Source: Rhodobacteraceae bacterium Alg231-04 (lineage in GTDB: Bacteria; Pseudomonadota; Alphaproteobacteria; Rhodobacterales; Rhodobacteraceae). From it: a DNA stretch of 64,000 nt. The notes under the pieces were generated by a model, which worked only from the letters and a program-made list of their open reading frames with translations, was not told the DNA's origin and searched no databases. Positions 24,517 through 33,374 of this stretch are shown piece after piece. Where the stretch lies: NCBI GenBank assembly GCA_900143635.1, contig FREY01000005.1, positions 180,211-244,210 of the forward strand, given 5' to 3'. Made by a program: the position numbers and the translations under genes. Positions within the stretch are counted from its first letter, which is position 1. Each line of letters starts with the position of its first letter.

Positions 24517-25120
24517 TCGGAAATCAGTTTGATGCAGCCTTCTGTAAGTAGGCATCTAGTAGTGCATATTCTGTGAAGTATGAGCTTTGAAAACTTAGCC
24601 GATCAACTCGTGCATTTTTTGCCCGAACGACGGTATCGACGAACGCTCGGTAGTTCGGTAACTTTCCCAACTTCCAAGCTTGGCAGTCTGGCACGGGCTA
24701 CTGATTTGTCCATCTAGTCATGTTAACAGCCGTGAGTTCTGGTTGGGTTTGTCAAATTCCAAGCACATGGTGCCGTCGTCTTCCAACTCGGACGCCCCGG
24801 CTGCATGCGGCCCGTCACTGCCTTAACCGGACGTTCTGTCACGCCCCTTGCTAAAGCGCTTCTTTCTGCAGGCTGGTTCGCGGCATCTACGAGAGCAACT
24901 TCTCAAGTCTGTGAAAGCTGCAAAACACAGTCGACAGGCCATTGGCTGTCACGCAACAAGCATGCACCATGGTCGGCAAATCGACGACAGCGGGAACTGC
25001 TACTTCTCACGGCGAGCACAGAGCCGGGCATCCTTTCAGCTCCCGGCTAAGGCCCGATAGAGCCCATAGCTGCCGTCGCCACCTGGCTTGAACGCTGCAG
25101 GCGCATTTGGCTGCTGGCAG

Positions 25121-25265
25121 CCCGAAGCGGTCATAGACATGGGGTGACGCGCCAATGATGCTGCAGGTGCAAAATCTTCGGTCCACCTCACCAAAAGCAG
25201 CCACTCATCGAACCGGGAGAACTACCCCCAATGCTGCGGACCGCACCAGGGGCAGCTCTGCGCAG
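25121..25265 (-). repeat. 145-bp inverted repeat B, right copy (outside the island)
   Basis: Reverse complement of 18727-18871 with 5 substitutions. It lies about 600 bp beyond attR. The surrounding stretch 24517-25476 has no supportable gene; it is a mix of unremarkable sequence and GC-rich repeat-like DNA. Confidence 0.92.
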
Positions 25266-25476
25266 GAAGCGGGCTTTGCAGACTCCTGCAAAGCACACCA
25301 GGTCATCGCCTCAATCCTGGCAGAACGCCGCAGCGCAGCTTTCGAATTGCCGACGTTCGTGCATCGCGCAGCATTTCTGAAGGCCGAAAAACCGCACAGC
25401 GGACTAAGTGAGCTTTCGCTGCGCTAACACCAGTGTCTGCTTTTTTTGGCGCGAACACAGTTCTTCGGATGAGTTA

Positions 25477-25842
25477 CTACTTTGCGACGGCCTCGTCATA
25501 GGTTGCCCGCGCAGCATCGATCTTGGATAGGTTTTCCAGTGCCCAATACCCCAACGCACTGACGGGCTCTCGGAATGACTGGCCCATTTCGGTCAGGTTG
25601 TATTCAACTTTCGGCGGGATTGTTGGGTGATAGGTTCGGTTCACAAGACCGTCGCGCTCTAGCTCTTTCAGCGTCAGACTTAGCATGCGTTGCGAAATGC
25701 CAAGGTTGCGCTTGAGTTCATTGAACCGCAGCGTCCCGTATTCGGCCAAAGAGATCACGACAAGCACGCTCCACCTATCACCAACACGCGACAGCACCTC
25801 ATTGATTCGTTTGCAATCGGGGCAATGTTTATCGTCGAGCAT
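25477..25842 (-). CDS. HxlR family transcriptional regulator
   Basis: 121 residues with a single winged helix. The start MLDDKHCPDCKRINEVLSRV has a CxxC pair at the position where redox- or electrophile-sensing HxlR proteins have their reactive Cys. The core is RWSVLVVISLAEYGTLRFNE, GISQRMLSLTLKELERDGLV and PPKVEYNLTEMG, all diagnostic. The frame extends to 26046, but the ATG at 25842 with AAGGGA upstream gives the usual length. Divergent from the nitroreductase-Hsp31 pair, which it probably represses until an electrophile modifies it. Confidence 0.92.
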   Translation of the reverse strand: MLDDKHCPDCKRINEVLSRVGDRWSVLVVISLAEYGTLRFNELKRNLGISQRMLSLTLKELERDGLVNRTYHPTIPPKVEYNLTEMGQSFREPVSALGYWALENLSKIDAARATYDEAVAK

Positions 25843-25857
25843 GGCGGTTCCCTTTGT

Positions 25858-25922
25858 GTAACCGGGGGTCAGACATGTGCCTTCTTGCGGCACAACCCGG
25901 TTCCCCATAGATAGTCGGTTAC
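25858..25922. promoter_or_regulatory. Candidate HxlR operator arms
   Basis: GTAACC (25858-25863) and GGTTAC (25917-25922) are inverted arms in the divergent region between the regulator and the nitroreductase. Each lies close to one of the two start codons. Weak by itself; the spacing is wide for a single dimer, so each may be a half of a separate site. Confidence 0.3.
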
Positions 25923-25967
25923 AAATATATACTGCCCTGTCGGGCCCCTGACAATAGGACCAAACAC

Positions 25968-26609
25968 ATGACCGCGAAGCCTCTGAATGATCTTTTGACC
26001 TGGCGCTACGCCACCAAGAAGATGGACCCATCCAAAGCTGTGCCACAGGAAAAGGTTGATGCTATTGTCGAGGCGATCCGCATGGCCCCAACTTCCAGTG
26101 GCACCCAGCCGTTCGAAGTATTTGTTGTGACCAATCCCGACGTCTTGGGAGAAATCCGAAAAGTTGCATGGGATCAGGCGCAAATCACCGATGGTTCCCA
26201 CCTGTTGGTCTTTGCGGCGTGGGATAACTACACATCCGAACGGATCGACAACGTTGTCGATCTGAATGTCGCGACCCGCGGCGACTTGCCGATGCTGCGC
26301 GCCTACTATGACAATCTGAAGTCCAATTACCTGCCGCGCGACGCCGAGGTAAACTATGCCCACGCCGCACGCCAAGCCTATATCGCGCTCGGCATTGCAC
26401 TGGTCGCAGCCGCGGAGCAAGAGGTTGATAGCACGCCGATGGAAGGCTTTGACCCCGATGCCGTGGACGCAATCCTTGGCCTGAGGGGCCGCGGCTTGCG
26501 GTCAGTAGTGTTGATGCCTTTGGGCTATCGCGACGAAAGCGGCGATTGGCTGGCCTCTATGGGCAAAGTCCGCAAACCCCGCGACACTATCGTCACTGAG
26601 GTCAACTGA
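25968..26609 (+). CDS. NAD(P)H-dependent nitroreductase family oxidoreductase (NfsB-like)
   Basis: 213 residues, FMN-dependent. The opening WRYATKKMDPSKAVPQEKVD with MAPTSSGTQPFEVFVV is the FMN phosphate-binding start of NfsB-type enzymes, and GLRGRGLRSVVLMPLGYRDE is the C-terminal cofactor segment. Such enzymes reduce nitro compounds or quinones. AGGA precedes the ATG. One base separates it from the Hsp31-like gene, so they form one transcript under the divergent HxlR regulator. Confidence 0.92.
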   Translation: MTAKPLNDLLTWRYATKKMDPSKAVPQEKVDAIVEAIRMAPTSSGTQPFEVFVVTNPDVLGEIRKVAWDQAQITDGSHLLVFAAWDNYTSERIDNVVDLNVATRGDLPMLRAYYDNLKSNYLPRDAEVNYAHAARQAYIALGIALVAAAEQEVDSTPMEGFDPDAVDAILGLRGRGLRSVVLMPLGYRDESGDWLASMGKVRKPRDTIVTEVN

Positions 26610-26610
26610 T

Positions 26611-27462
26611 ATGGGCATCCTACGCAAACTGTTCCGCGCGACACCGACACCCACAATCGACGGCGCGTTTAGCCCATCCCCCTTGGCGATCAAGTTGGGC
26701 ACATCGCCCACCACGGATTATGATGGCGGGTCTTACACCACCCCGTACACGGGCAGCAAAAACCGCGTTCTGATGATCTGCACCGAAGAACGCAACATGA
26801 CGATGGCTAACGGCAAGAAATTCTCGACGGGAAACCATCCTGTCGAGATGGGCCTGCCGATGCTGCATCTGATGAACGCAGGGTTCGAGATTGACGTTGT
26901 CACACCAACTGGCGCGCCCGTCGCCATCGAAAAATGGGCAATGCCTGAGGATGACGCGGACGTCAAACGGCTCTATCGCGATCATGCAGATGCCTTTGCA
27001 AACCCTGGCAGCCTCGCAGACTTTGTTGCCCGTAAGATGGATGATGCAGTGTCTTATGCCGCGGTCTACATTCCCGGAGGTCATGGGGCGATGCTCGGGT
27101 TGCCCGAAAATGCCGACGTCGGGAAAGTGCTGCATTGGGCCCATGAACAGGAACTATTCACACTGGCACTTTGTCACGGCCCCGCTGCGCTATTGGCCGC
27201 GAAGACTGAAAAAGGGTTCTTGTATGAAGGATACAAGATGACTGTGTTCCCGGATTCGGTCGACAAACAAACCCCCATGATCGGCTACTTGCCTGGACCG
27301 ATGCCGTGGTGGGTTTGTGAGAAGCTGACTGCTCTCGGCGCGCAGATAACCAACACAAAAGCGGATGCATCCAGTCATGTTGATCGGCGTCTAATTACAG
27401 GTGCGAGTCCCAAGGCCGCAAATGCTTTTGGGCGACTGGCAGCGGAAACATTGCTGAATTAG
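26611..27462 (+). CDS. hchA: Hsp31-type protein deglycase/glyoxalase III (DJ-1/PfpI family) HchA
   Basis: 283 residues. The class I glutamine amidotransferase-like fold carries the nucleophile Cys in LALCHGPAALLAA; an acidic residue in VTPTGAPVAIEKW and His in YIPGGHGAMLGLPE complete the Hsp31 site. FSTGNHPVEMGLPMLH and SHVDRRLITGASPKAANAFG are HchA-specific. It converts methylglyoxal/glyoxal to lactate/glycolate or repairs glycated groups, and may act as a holdase. It is cotranscribed with the nitroreductase; together they look like an electrophile response. Confidence 0.93.
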   Translation: MGILRKLFRATPTPTIDGAFSPSPLAIKLGTSPTTDYDGGSYTTPYTGSKNRVLMICTEERNMTMANGKKFSTGNHPVEMGLPMLHLMNAGFEIDVVTPTGAPVAIEKWAMPEDDADVKRLYRDHADAFANPGSLADFVARKMDDAVSYAAVYIPGGHGAMLGLPENADVGKVLHWAHEQELFTLALCHGPAALLAAKTEKGFLYEGYKMTVFPDSVDKQTPMIGYLPGPMPWWVCEKLTALGAQITNTKADASSHVDRRLITGASPKAANAFGRLAAETLLN

Positions 27463-27532
27463 GTGTACAGGCTCGAAACTGATCGCAAGGCGCATTGCAG
27501 ACATTCCTGCGCCTGGCAGCATTCGACACTTT

Positions 27533-27622
27533 GGGCTCAGACCAGCCTTGCGGCGGTGCGGCAGCAGGGGTGCAGCAAAGTCACCCCCCAACCGGGTCAC
27601 TGGATGACGGCAGGCAGCCCAA
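27533..27622 (+). repeat. 90-bp interspersed palindromic element, copy A2
   Basis: Same length as A1 with 5 substitutions; it lies 70 bases after hchA. Nothing else is recognisable in 27463-27766. Confidence 0.85.
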
Positions 27623-27766
27623 TGCCGACCTACGCCCAAGCAAAAGGATGCACCTGGACCCAAATACTCTGCCGACGGACAGGCAGTAGTACATTTGTCC
27701 CAGTGGTTCACCACGGGTCCTCAATTTATCAGGGAGTGAGAGTCAAAGGAATATTGGGAGACAAGA

Positions 27767-28105
27767 ATGACCAGAAAATCCGGCTTCAACAATCACCTGA
27801 CCCTGGCAGGCTTGGTACTAGCGACTGTGACTGTTGCCGGTTCGGCGGCAATGGCTGGTCATGATCTTACATTCAGAGGGCCAGGCACCTGGCGCAAAGT
27901 CTGGACTGGGAAGAACACCTGCTACGCAGACAATGCCAGTACCGGTAACAAATGTGTCCCTCTTGGCAACAAGAATTTCTGTGGTGTTTCCATGTTTGTG
28001 AGCCCAAACACGCGCGAAGTCGCGGAAAAGAAGTGGTCCTACGGTGAAACCGTCTCTGTCCGGTCCGTCTCAACCAACGATGTTGTCTGCAATATCAGTC
28101 CCTGA
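27767..28105 (+). CDS. Small secreted hypothetical protein with four Cys
   Basis: 112 residues. The signal peptide (HLTLAGLVLATVTVAGSAAM) ends near AMAG; the mature part has about 80 residues with four Cys (KNTCYAD, GNKCVPL, KNFCGVS, DVVCNIS) that could form two disulfides, and a basic Lys/Arg-rich stretch. The family is not recognised. It stands alone, with the two-component response regulator 100 bp downstream on the same strand. Periplasmic or secreted; function unknown. Confidence 0.6.
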   Translation: MTRKSGFNNHLTLAGLVLATVTVAGSAAMAGHDLTFRGPGTWRKVWTGKNTCYADNASTGNKCVPLGNKNFCGVSMFVSPNTREVAEKKWSYGETVSVRSVSTNDVVCNISP

Positions 28106-28204
28106 ATTTCCAGGAGTTACGGTCCGTCGCAGGGGGCTGCTTCCGGCGGCCTCCCAACTGACTATGGAAAATGAAAGCTGCCCAATCTAGTCTGCAGGCA
28201 TTCT

Positions 28205-28837
28205 GTGGAGCAAAAGACTGTGCCGCCAAAAATTATTATCGCCGACGACCATCCGTTGTTCCGGACCGGATTGCGTCAGCTGGTTCAAAGACAGACAACG
28301 GCGCAGATCATCGAGGTCGCCGACACTCAGACCTTGATGGCACAGGCCGGGCTGGTGCCGCTCCCTGACGCAATGTTCCTGGATCTGGTTTTTCCGGGAT
28401 TTAACGGAGTCGCCAGTATCCTCCAAATTCGCAAGGACTTCCCTCTTTGTGCATTGATCGTCGTGTCGATGAATGACGCGCCGGATGTTGTGGAGCAAAT
28501 CATGGCAGCGGGCGCAAATGGCTTTATCTCAAAGGCGGCTCCACCGGATAAAATGGCCGCCGCCATCTCTGGTGTTCTTGAAGGGGGAATTCTTGTGTGC
28601 CTGGACGCTGAAACATCGGGCACACAAGATCAGCTGCGGGATATTTCAGTACTGACGCCCCGCCAAAGGGAAGTTCTCTTGCGCCTGGGGCGTGGCAAGA
28701 CAACCAAAGAAATCGCCCGAGAACTGGAAATTTCACCTTTCACGGCACGGGCGCATATATCTGCGGTTTTCAAAACCCTTGGGGTCACGACCCGGTCAGC
28801 AGCGGCCGCCATTGCAGTTCAAAGCGGTTTAACCTGA
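28205..28837 (+). CDS. LuxR-type (NarL/FixJ) two-component response regulator
   Basis: 210 residues. The receiver domain has the acidic pocket (IIIADDHPLF), the phospho-acceptor Asp in MFLDLVFPGFNG near residue 60, and the conserved Lys in FISKAAPP. The LuxR helix-turn-helix follows (LTPRQREVLLRLGRGKTTKE, then ISPFTARAHISAVFKTLGV). GTG at 28205 or GTG at 28220 are both possible starts. It is tail-to-tail with a hybrid histidine kinase, 9 bp apart, and is its likely partner. Confidence 0.9.
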   Translation: MEQKTVPPKIIIADDHPLFRTGLRQLVQRQTTAQIIEVADTQTLMAQAGLVPLPDAMFLDLVFPGFNGVASILQIRKDFPLCALIVVSMNDAPDVVEQIMAAGANGFISKAAPPDKMAAAISGVLEGGILVCLDAETSGTQDQLRDISVLTPRQREVLLRLGRGKTTKEIARELEISPFTARAHISAVFKTLGVTTRSAAAAIAVQSGLT

Positions 28838-28846
28838 GTGCAGCCC

Positions 28847-30577
28847 TTAAGGGGCTTGCCCGCGTTCATCCTGAGCCATAGCCAGCAGCACGGATCTTAG
28901 CTGAATCGGCGTTACAGGCTTTTGAAGCACTTGGAAGCCTTCGGCCAGCGCACTGTTGCGTATGTCATCAGAAACTGTGCCGCTGATGATTGCGGTTGGA
29001 ATGGGGCGTTTCCTTCGCTCCCGCAGCTGCCGTGCCAGTTCTATGCCATTTTCGGTCCGGTTCAGGTGGTAATCCATCAGCAATATGTCAGGGTCGTCAG
29101 GCAGAGTTTCCCCGGGCAGGCATGTTATGGCCTGATAGCCCCAGCCGGACAGAAGCTTCCCCAGTCCCGTCAGGACATTGCGGTTGTCGTCCACCACCAG
29201 AACCCGGAGGCCCTCAGGCAGGTTCTGCTGCGTTGAAGCCTCTGCCCCTGAGTGCGGCTTGGCCGGAGTGTCCGCAACTTTCAGGCCATGCACAGCCACA
29301 TGGGTGCCCGCGCCCTCAACGGAATTGAACGCGACCTGCAGGTTGAGAAGCGCAGATGTGCGCCGGACAATGGACAACCCCAAGCCAAGACCATCAACAC
29401 GCCCGGGACCGTTTGGATTGCCCCTCACAAATTCGGTGAAAATCTCTTCCTGCAGATATTTTGGAACACCCGGACCCTGATCCAGAACATGCACCCCAAC
29501 ACCACCACCTTCCCGCTTGGCACCTATCAGGATGCGGGACCCTGGCGCATATTTGACCGCGTTGAATACCAAATTTTGCAGAATGGATGTCAGCAGCGCC
29601 TGATCTGTCCGCACCTGCACCGATGTGGACACAGCTAACAAGGTGCAACCGTTCTCCAGCGCCTCGGGGCGCGCCTGGCGGATGATCTGAGAGATCACGT
29701 CATCAAGTGGGAATTCCGTCACCTCCGGCTGCAGCCCATCGGAATCCAGCGCCGAGATATTCAGCAGAGATTTGAACAGCTTCGACAGGCTGCCCACCGA
29801 CTGGTCAATGGTCTCCAGCGTGTCCCGCGCGTCGGCATTCAAAGGATGCGCGCGCAGGCTTTCTGTCAGCAAGCCGATGGCATGAACAGGTTGGCGCAGG
29901 TCATGATTTGCCTGCGCCAGAAACCGGGACTTTGCGGCGTTCGCACGGTCCGCGTCTGAGGCGGCTGCCGCAAACTTGGCTGCGAGATCGCGGTTCTCGG
30001 ATTTTGTCGTGAGGTATTTGGTCAGTGCCTGATTGGTGTCCTCGGCAAGCCCGTACATCATCACCATGAATATCAGAACCAGCCCGCCCAACAGTATGTA
30101 GTCTCCGCCAAGAGTAAAAATGCGGAGTGACAGCAACCCGAGGAAGGGGATTTCATAAAACAGGAAGGACCGCATAAAAATCCCAAGAGAGCGGGTAGAA
30201 GCAGCCGTCGCGCCTGCCGCGATCGCCATCTGCATGGAAAAGTGGGCCGGGTTCTCAACATCCAGGCTGAAGAACAAGAACAACCCCCAGCTGGAGCCAA
30301 CCACCACAAACAGGATATGCAACTGTTGCTGCCAGCGGTCCAGATCTGCGGTGCCTTCATTGGCCCGCCGCCCCAGATAATAGAGCGCAGCAGGGGTGAT
30401 CAGTATCTCCAGCACGCTCCAAGCGGCCAGCCAAGGCCAGGACAGAACATCAGACGCCAGATAAATCAGGGCGGAAGCAGAGGCGATGTGGCCGAGAAAA
30501 ATCTTGGCCGGAGCATGCGAAAACAATTGTGCCCGCTCTTGCTGAAAATCCACGGCTTCAGGCAAAGCGGCTGTCAT
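28847..30577 (-). CDS. Membrane hybrid histidine kinase with C-terminal receiver
   Basis: 576 residues from the ATG at 30577 (a TTG lies four codons upstream). The N terminus has about six hydrophobic segments and no large periplasmic domain (for example AAWSVLEILITPAALYYLG and YILLGGLVLIFMVMMYGLAE). A coiled coil leads to the H box QANHDLRQPVHAIGLL near residue 230. The ATPase domain has the N box (LQNLVFNAVKYA), a G1 box (VLDQGPGVP) and a G2 box (GLGLGLSIVRR). The receiver has VLVVDDNRNVLTG and the acceptor Asp in LLMDYHLN. The signal sensed is unknown. The adjacent LuxR-type regulator is the probable output. Confidence 0.93.
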   Translation of the reverse strand: MTAALPEAVDFQQERAQLFSHAPAKIFLGHIASASALIYLASDVLSWPWLAAWSVLEILITPAALYYLGRRANEGTADLDRWQQQLHILFVVVGSSWGLFLFFSLDVENPAHFSMQMAIAAGATAASTRSLGIFMRSFLFYEIPFLGLLSLRIFTLGGDYILLGGLVLIFMVMMYGLAEDTNQALTKYLTTKSENRDLAAKFAAAASDADRANAAKSRFLAQANHDLRQPVHAIGLLTESLRAHPLNADARDTLETIDQSVGSLSKLFKSLLNISALDSDGLQPEVTEFPLDDVISQIIRQARPEALENGCTLLAVSTSVQVRTDQALLTSILQNLVFNAVKYAPGSRILIGAKREGGGVGVHVLDQGPGVPKYLQEEIFTEFVRGNPNGPGRVDGLGLGLSIVRRTSALLNLQVAFNSVEGAGTHVAVHGLKVADTPAKPHSGAEASTQQNLPEGLRVLVVDDNRNVLTGLGKLLSGWGYQAITCLPGETLPDDPDILLMDYHLNRTENGIELARQLRERRKRPIPTAIISGTVSDDIRNSALAEGFQVLQKPVTPIQLRSVLLAMAQDERGQAP

Positions 30578-30959
30578 AATCGGATCCAATAAATTCTGTG
30601 ACTTTCAGCAGCTTAAACACAGCTGACTGATTGCACACTAGTACATCTGCACCAATTGCGGTGCCGCCAGTCCTACCGGTAGCTACAGCAAGGGGTCGGG
30701 AAACATCGGGAGCGGGACAGGCACATTGCAAGGCAAGGGCGGCAGATCCACTTAGAGTATCTGGACTCGCAGATGATTTTGCAGGGTGAAGAGTTTGCAT
30801 CGGGCAAGCCCATCGTGACGGACTTGAGCGCCTGCCCGGGCAGATGGTGCCAGGACGCCTGCACCAGCGTTTGCCTCCAGGTTCCGGAGACGGATTGCGG
30901 GATGAGGCACAGTCATGCCGCCCCTAAGGAAGACAGAATAAAGCAGTGAGGAGAAGAAA
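30578..30959. other. Intergenic stretch without recognised features
   Basis: About 380 bases between the divergent histidine kinase and the small secreted gene. Short overlapping frames here lack start signals and family features. Promoters for both flanking genes presumably lie here, but I cannot assign them. Confidence 0.5.
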
Positions 30960-31295
30960 ATGGATGATCGCCGGAAGACTCTAAAGACCTCTAGCATAGC
31001 GGCAGCCTTTGTTGCGTTTGCCAGTCTGCCCGCTGCAGCGGGGTGCATCGCGCTGGACAAGCACACCAAGGTTTTCACCAACAATTGCAGCTTTGACGCA
31101 TACGTCGAATACAACACGATCGGCGGCGGATGCTATCAAGGCAGTTCCAATACCCTGCGCTTCACGATCGATCGTAACCAGCGCAAGACCTTTCCTTTGC
31201 TGTCTGAAAAATGCGACTCGGCAACCAGCTGGAAAACGCACTGGGGATGGTGCGACTGGGAAAAGTGGCGCAACGGCGATTGCAAGCCTTCCTGA
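30960..31295 (+). CDS. Small secreted hypothetical protein with six Cys
   Basis: 111 residues. The N-terminal signal (SSIAAAFVAFASLPAAAG) ends just before the first Cys. The mature part has six Cys (GCIA, NNCSF, GGCYQ, EKCDS, GWCDW, GDCKP) and many Trp/Lys residues, which fits a small disulfide-stabilised extracytoplasmic protein. No family recognised. It is followed by another secreted protein 66 bp downstream on the same strand, possibly the same transcript. Confidence 0.6.
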   Translation: MDDRRKTLKTSSIAAAFVAFASLPAAAGCIALDKHTKVFTNNCSFDAYVEYNTIGGGCYQGSSNTLRFTIDRNQRKTFPLLSEKCDSATSWKTHWGWCDWEKWRNGDCKPS

Positions 31296-31361
31296 CCGGA
31301 TTTCCTGCAGCGCAGCAGCCCCCGTTTCAGATCCTCCTGACACTAGTATCAAAGCCGGACC

Positions 31362-31877
31362 ATGCAGCTCTTTAAGTATTCCTTTCCCATAGCAGTCGTC
31401 CTGACACTTACGGGACCGTCATCGGCCAGCGCTGGGTGGCTCGTAAGTGCTGGCATCAGCACTAAGGGAGACAGGTATGCGCAGATCCACATCCAGCAAG
31501 GCGACGTGACGCTCTTTCTGGTGTGTGATCAGCGGAATCTGGAAACTCAGGACCTCTACTTCAAATTGTTCACAGCTTCGATGGCGGGCCTTCCGGCACA
31601 AGACAACGATGAGGCCGTGCTGACATTGCAATTCCAGTTGCCCGGCGGCGGCACCCATGGGGAACAGATCCCGGCCTGGTATTTCGACGGAGGCAGTGGC
31701 GATCAGGCCTGGATGGGCAGGGTCCAGGCCGATGCGGCAATGCTGGACGCTTTTGGTGCCGCGGGAGAGGTGAGCATCCTGAATCCTGAAGGCACAGCCA
31801 TTCTGAGGCTCCCGGCCTCGGGAACCGCCGCAGGCGCCAAAGCAATACGAGAGCAGTGTGGGGTCGGCAGGCGTTGA
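31362..31877 (+). CDS. Secreted hypothetical protein
   Basis: 171 residues: signal peptide (FPIAVVLTLTGPSSASA), then GWLVSAGISTKGDRYAQIHI, a single Cys in LFLVCDQRNL and a C-terminal Cys. The opening of the mature chain and the position of the first Cys resemble the protein at 50998-51768 (DWAFSSGTTPN, then LQCDRIRF). Both look like small beta-sandwich periplasmic proteins related to invasion-associated-locus-B-like folds, which is only a layout guess. Confidence 0.55.
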   Translation: MQLFKYSFPIAVVLTLTGPSSASAGWLVSAGISTKGDRYAQIHIQQGDVTLFLVCDQRNLETQDLYFKLFTASMAGLPAQDNDEAVLTLQFQLPGGGTHGEQIPAWYFDGGSGDQAWMGRVQADAAMLDAFGAAGEVSILNPEGTAILRLPASGTAAGAKAIREQCGVGRR

Positions 31878-31918
31878 GGCTTGCTGCCTTGCAAGCAGAA
31901 GGGAATGGATTGCAATGA

Positions 31919-32102
31919 TCAAAACCAGATTATGCCTGAGCTGCGGGCAGCCCGAATTGGTTCCCGTGTCCCGGCATCTGTCCGCCCATAGGGAATTGCG
32001 ACCAGCCGACCAATTCGCTCTTGATCGGTTTTACTCATCCTGATCATAACGCGGAGGCCTTCTGGAACCCGGGTGATGTCTTCGTAATCCAGCGCAACAA
32101 GT
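31919..32102 (-). pseudogene. Tyrosine recombinase fragment truncated by the IS element
   Basis: Reading leftward from the IS edge: LVALDYEDITRVPEGLRVMI, then RMSKTDQERIGRLVAIPYG. This is the segment around the first catalytic region of XerC/D-like site-specific integrases. The 5' part is missing at the IS left end (32103) and the 3' part decays into a premature stop. A remnant of an integrase gene. Confidence 0.75.
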
Positions 32103-32159
32103 TGAGCCTCCCCCAATGAAGTGGTCCGCCCCTATGTTTAGGAAAGCGGAGGACCATCG

Positions 32160-32438
32160 ATGGCTATTAAGAGACCGAAGCCCGAAGAGATTGTCGTGAA
32201 GTTACGACAGGTTGAAGTGTTGATGGGGCAAGGGATGCCCCGGATTGATGCAATCCGTCAGATCGGCGTGACGGAGCAAACCTATTACCGCTGGAAGAAG
32301 AAGTACGGCGGAATGGGCACAGAGCAGCTTAAGGAACTGAAGCGGCTCCAGAAGGAGAACGAGCGCCTGCGCAGGGCGGTATCGGACCTGACGCTGGACA
32401 AATTGATCCTGTCCGAGGCCGCAAAGGGAAACTTCTGA
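32160..32438 (+). CDS. IS3-family transposase OrfA
   Basis: 92 residues. A helix-turn-helix ([20 protein letters not shown]) binds the IS ends, and a leucine-zipper-like coiled coil ([20 protein letters not shown]) mediates multimerisation. It is normally joined to OrfB by a -1 ribosomal frameshift near the end (AAAGGGAAAC is a plausible slip region at 32421-32432). Intact, with the same sequence in the second copy where visible. Confidence 0.93.
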   Translation: MAIKRPKPEEIVVKLRQVEVLMGQGMPRIDAIRQIGVTEQTYYRWKKKYGGMGTEQLKELKRLQKENERLRRAVSDLTLDKLILSEAAKGNF

Positions 32439-32482
32439 GCCCCTCGCGCCGCCGTGCCTGCATCGACCTCATTCGCAGCAAG

Positions 32483-33286
32483 ATGAAGGTTTCCGAGCGT
32501 CGCGTTTGCCGTGTCCTGGGCCAACACCGGTCCACACAACGGCGATTGCCACAGGGGCGTGCCGACGAGGAACACCTGGTAGCTGATATGATCGAGCTGA
32601 CGCGTCAGTACGGGCGATATGGCTATCGCCGGATTGCTGCCTTACTGCGAGACGCTGGCTGGCAGGTGAATGACAAACGTGTCGAACGTTTGTGGAAACG
32701 CGAGGGGCTCAAAGTGCCTGTGAAACAGCAAAAGAAAGGACGGCTCTGGCTCAACGACGGTTCGTGTGTCCGGCTTCGTCCCGAATATCGTAATCACGTC
32801 TGGTCGTACGATTTCGTGCATCACCGAACAGATGATGGCAGGGCTTTCAGGACATTGAACATTCTGGACGAACACAGCCGGGAATGTCTTGCGATCCGGG
32901 TGAAGCGGAAGCTGAACGCGAACGAAGTCATTGATGCTCTGACGGATCTGTTCATTCTGCGAGGCGTGCCCTCTTACATCCGATCAGATAATGGCCCTGA
33001 GTTCATTGCTGAGGCCGTCAGAGGCTGGATCAAGGCTGTCGGGGCCAAGGCCGCATACATCGAGCCTGGATCGCCATGGGAGAACGGATACTGCGAGAGC
33101 TTCAATGGGCGAATGCGGGATGAATTGCTGAACGGTGAAATCTTCTATTCGTTACGAGAGGCCCAGATCATTATCGAAAGCTGGAGAAAACACTACAACA
33201 CCAAACGACCCCATAGTGCTCTGGGCTACCGCCCACCTGCGCCAGAGGCCATCGTCCCGATGGACCAAAGGCCAACCATGCACTAA
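32483..33286 (+). CDS. IS3-family transposase OrfB (DDE integrase core)
   Basis: 267 residues from the first ATG; the frame is open from 32435 in the -1 phase relative to OrfA, so the fusion product OrfAB begins there. The HTH_21 region is [21 protein letters not shown] residues are seen in [19 protein letters not shown] and [13 protein letters not shown], followed by the usual end [17 protein letters not shown]. It is identical in protein sequence to the copy at 63079-63882, so the element moved or was duplicated recently. Confidence 0.95.
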   Translation: MKVSERRVCRVLGQHRSTQRRLPQGRADEEHLVADMIELTRQYGRYGYRRIAALLRDAGWQVNDKRVERLWKREGLKVPVKQQKKGRLWLNDGSCVRLRPEYRNHVWSYDFVHHRTDDGRAFRTLNILDEHSRECLAIRVKRKLNANEVIDALTDLFILRGVPSYIRSDNGPEFIAEAVRGWIKAVGAKAAYIEPGSPWENGYCESFNGRMRDELLNGEIFYSLREAQIIIESWRKHYNTKRPHSALGYRPPAPEAIVPMDQRPTMH

Positions 33287-33374
33287 CTTTCAATTTGGAC
33301 CACTCAAGTGGGGCTGCTCAAAAGGGCTTCAAGGTTATGCAGCGTTTTGTGTACTGAAGGCAGAAATCGACCAC

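Larger units (their letters stand above)
32103..33320 (+). mobile_element. IS3-family insertion sequence (IS407-like), complete copy
   Basis: 1218 bp with imperfect terminal inverted repeats: left TGAGCCTCCCCCAATGAAGT and right, read inward, TGAGCAGCCCCACTTGAGTG, both continuing to GGTCC. It carries orfA and orfB in overlapping frames, as in other IS3 elements. The right boundary is fixed by comparison with the inverted copy at 63045, where identity stops at the same base. I see no clear target duplication (flanks CAAGT and AAAGG). Confidence 0.9.

Noticed and set aside
18502..25427. Similar short frames (MMLQVQNLRS...) at 18502-18837 minus and 25155-25427 plus, which look like a conserved protein
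   Set aside because: Similarity comes from the 145-bp inverted repeat DNA; the frames diverge at its ends, lack ribosome sites, and substitutions do not favour synonymous positions.
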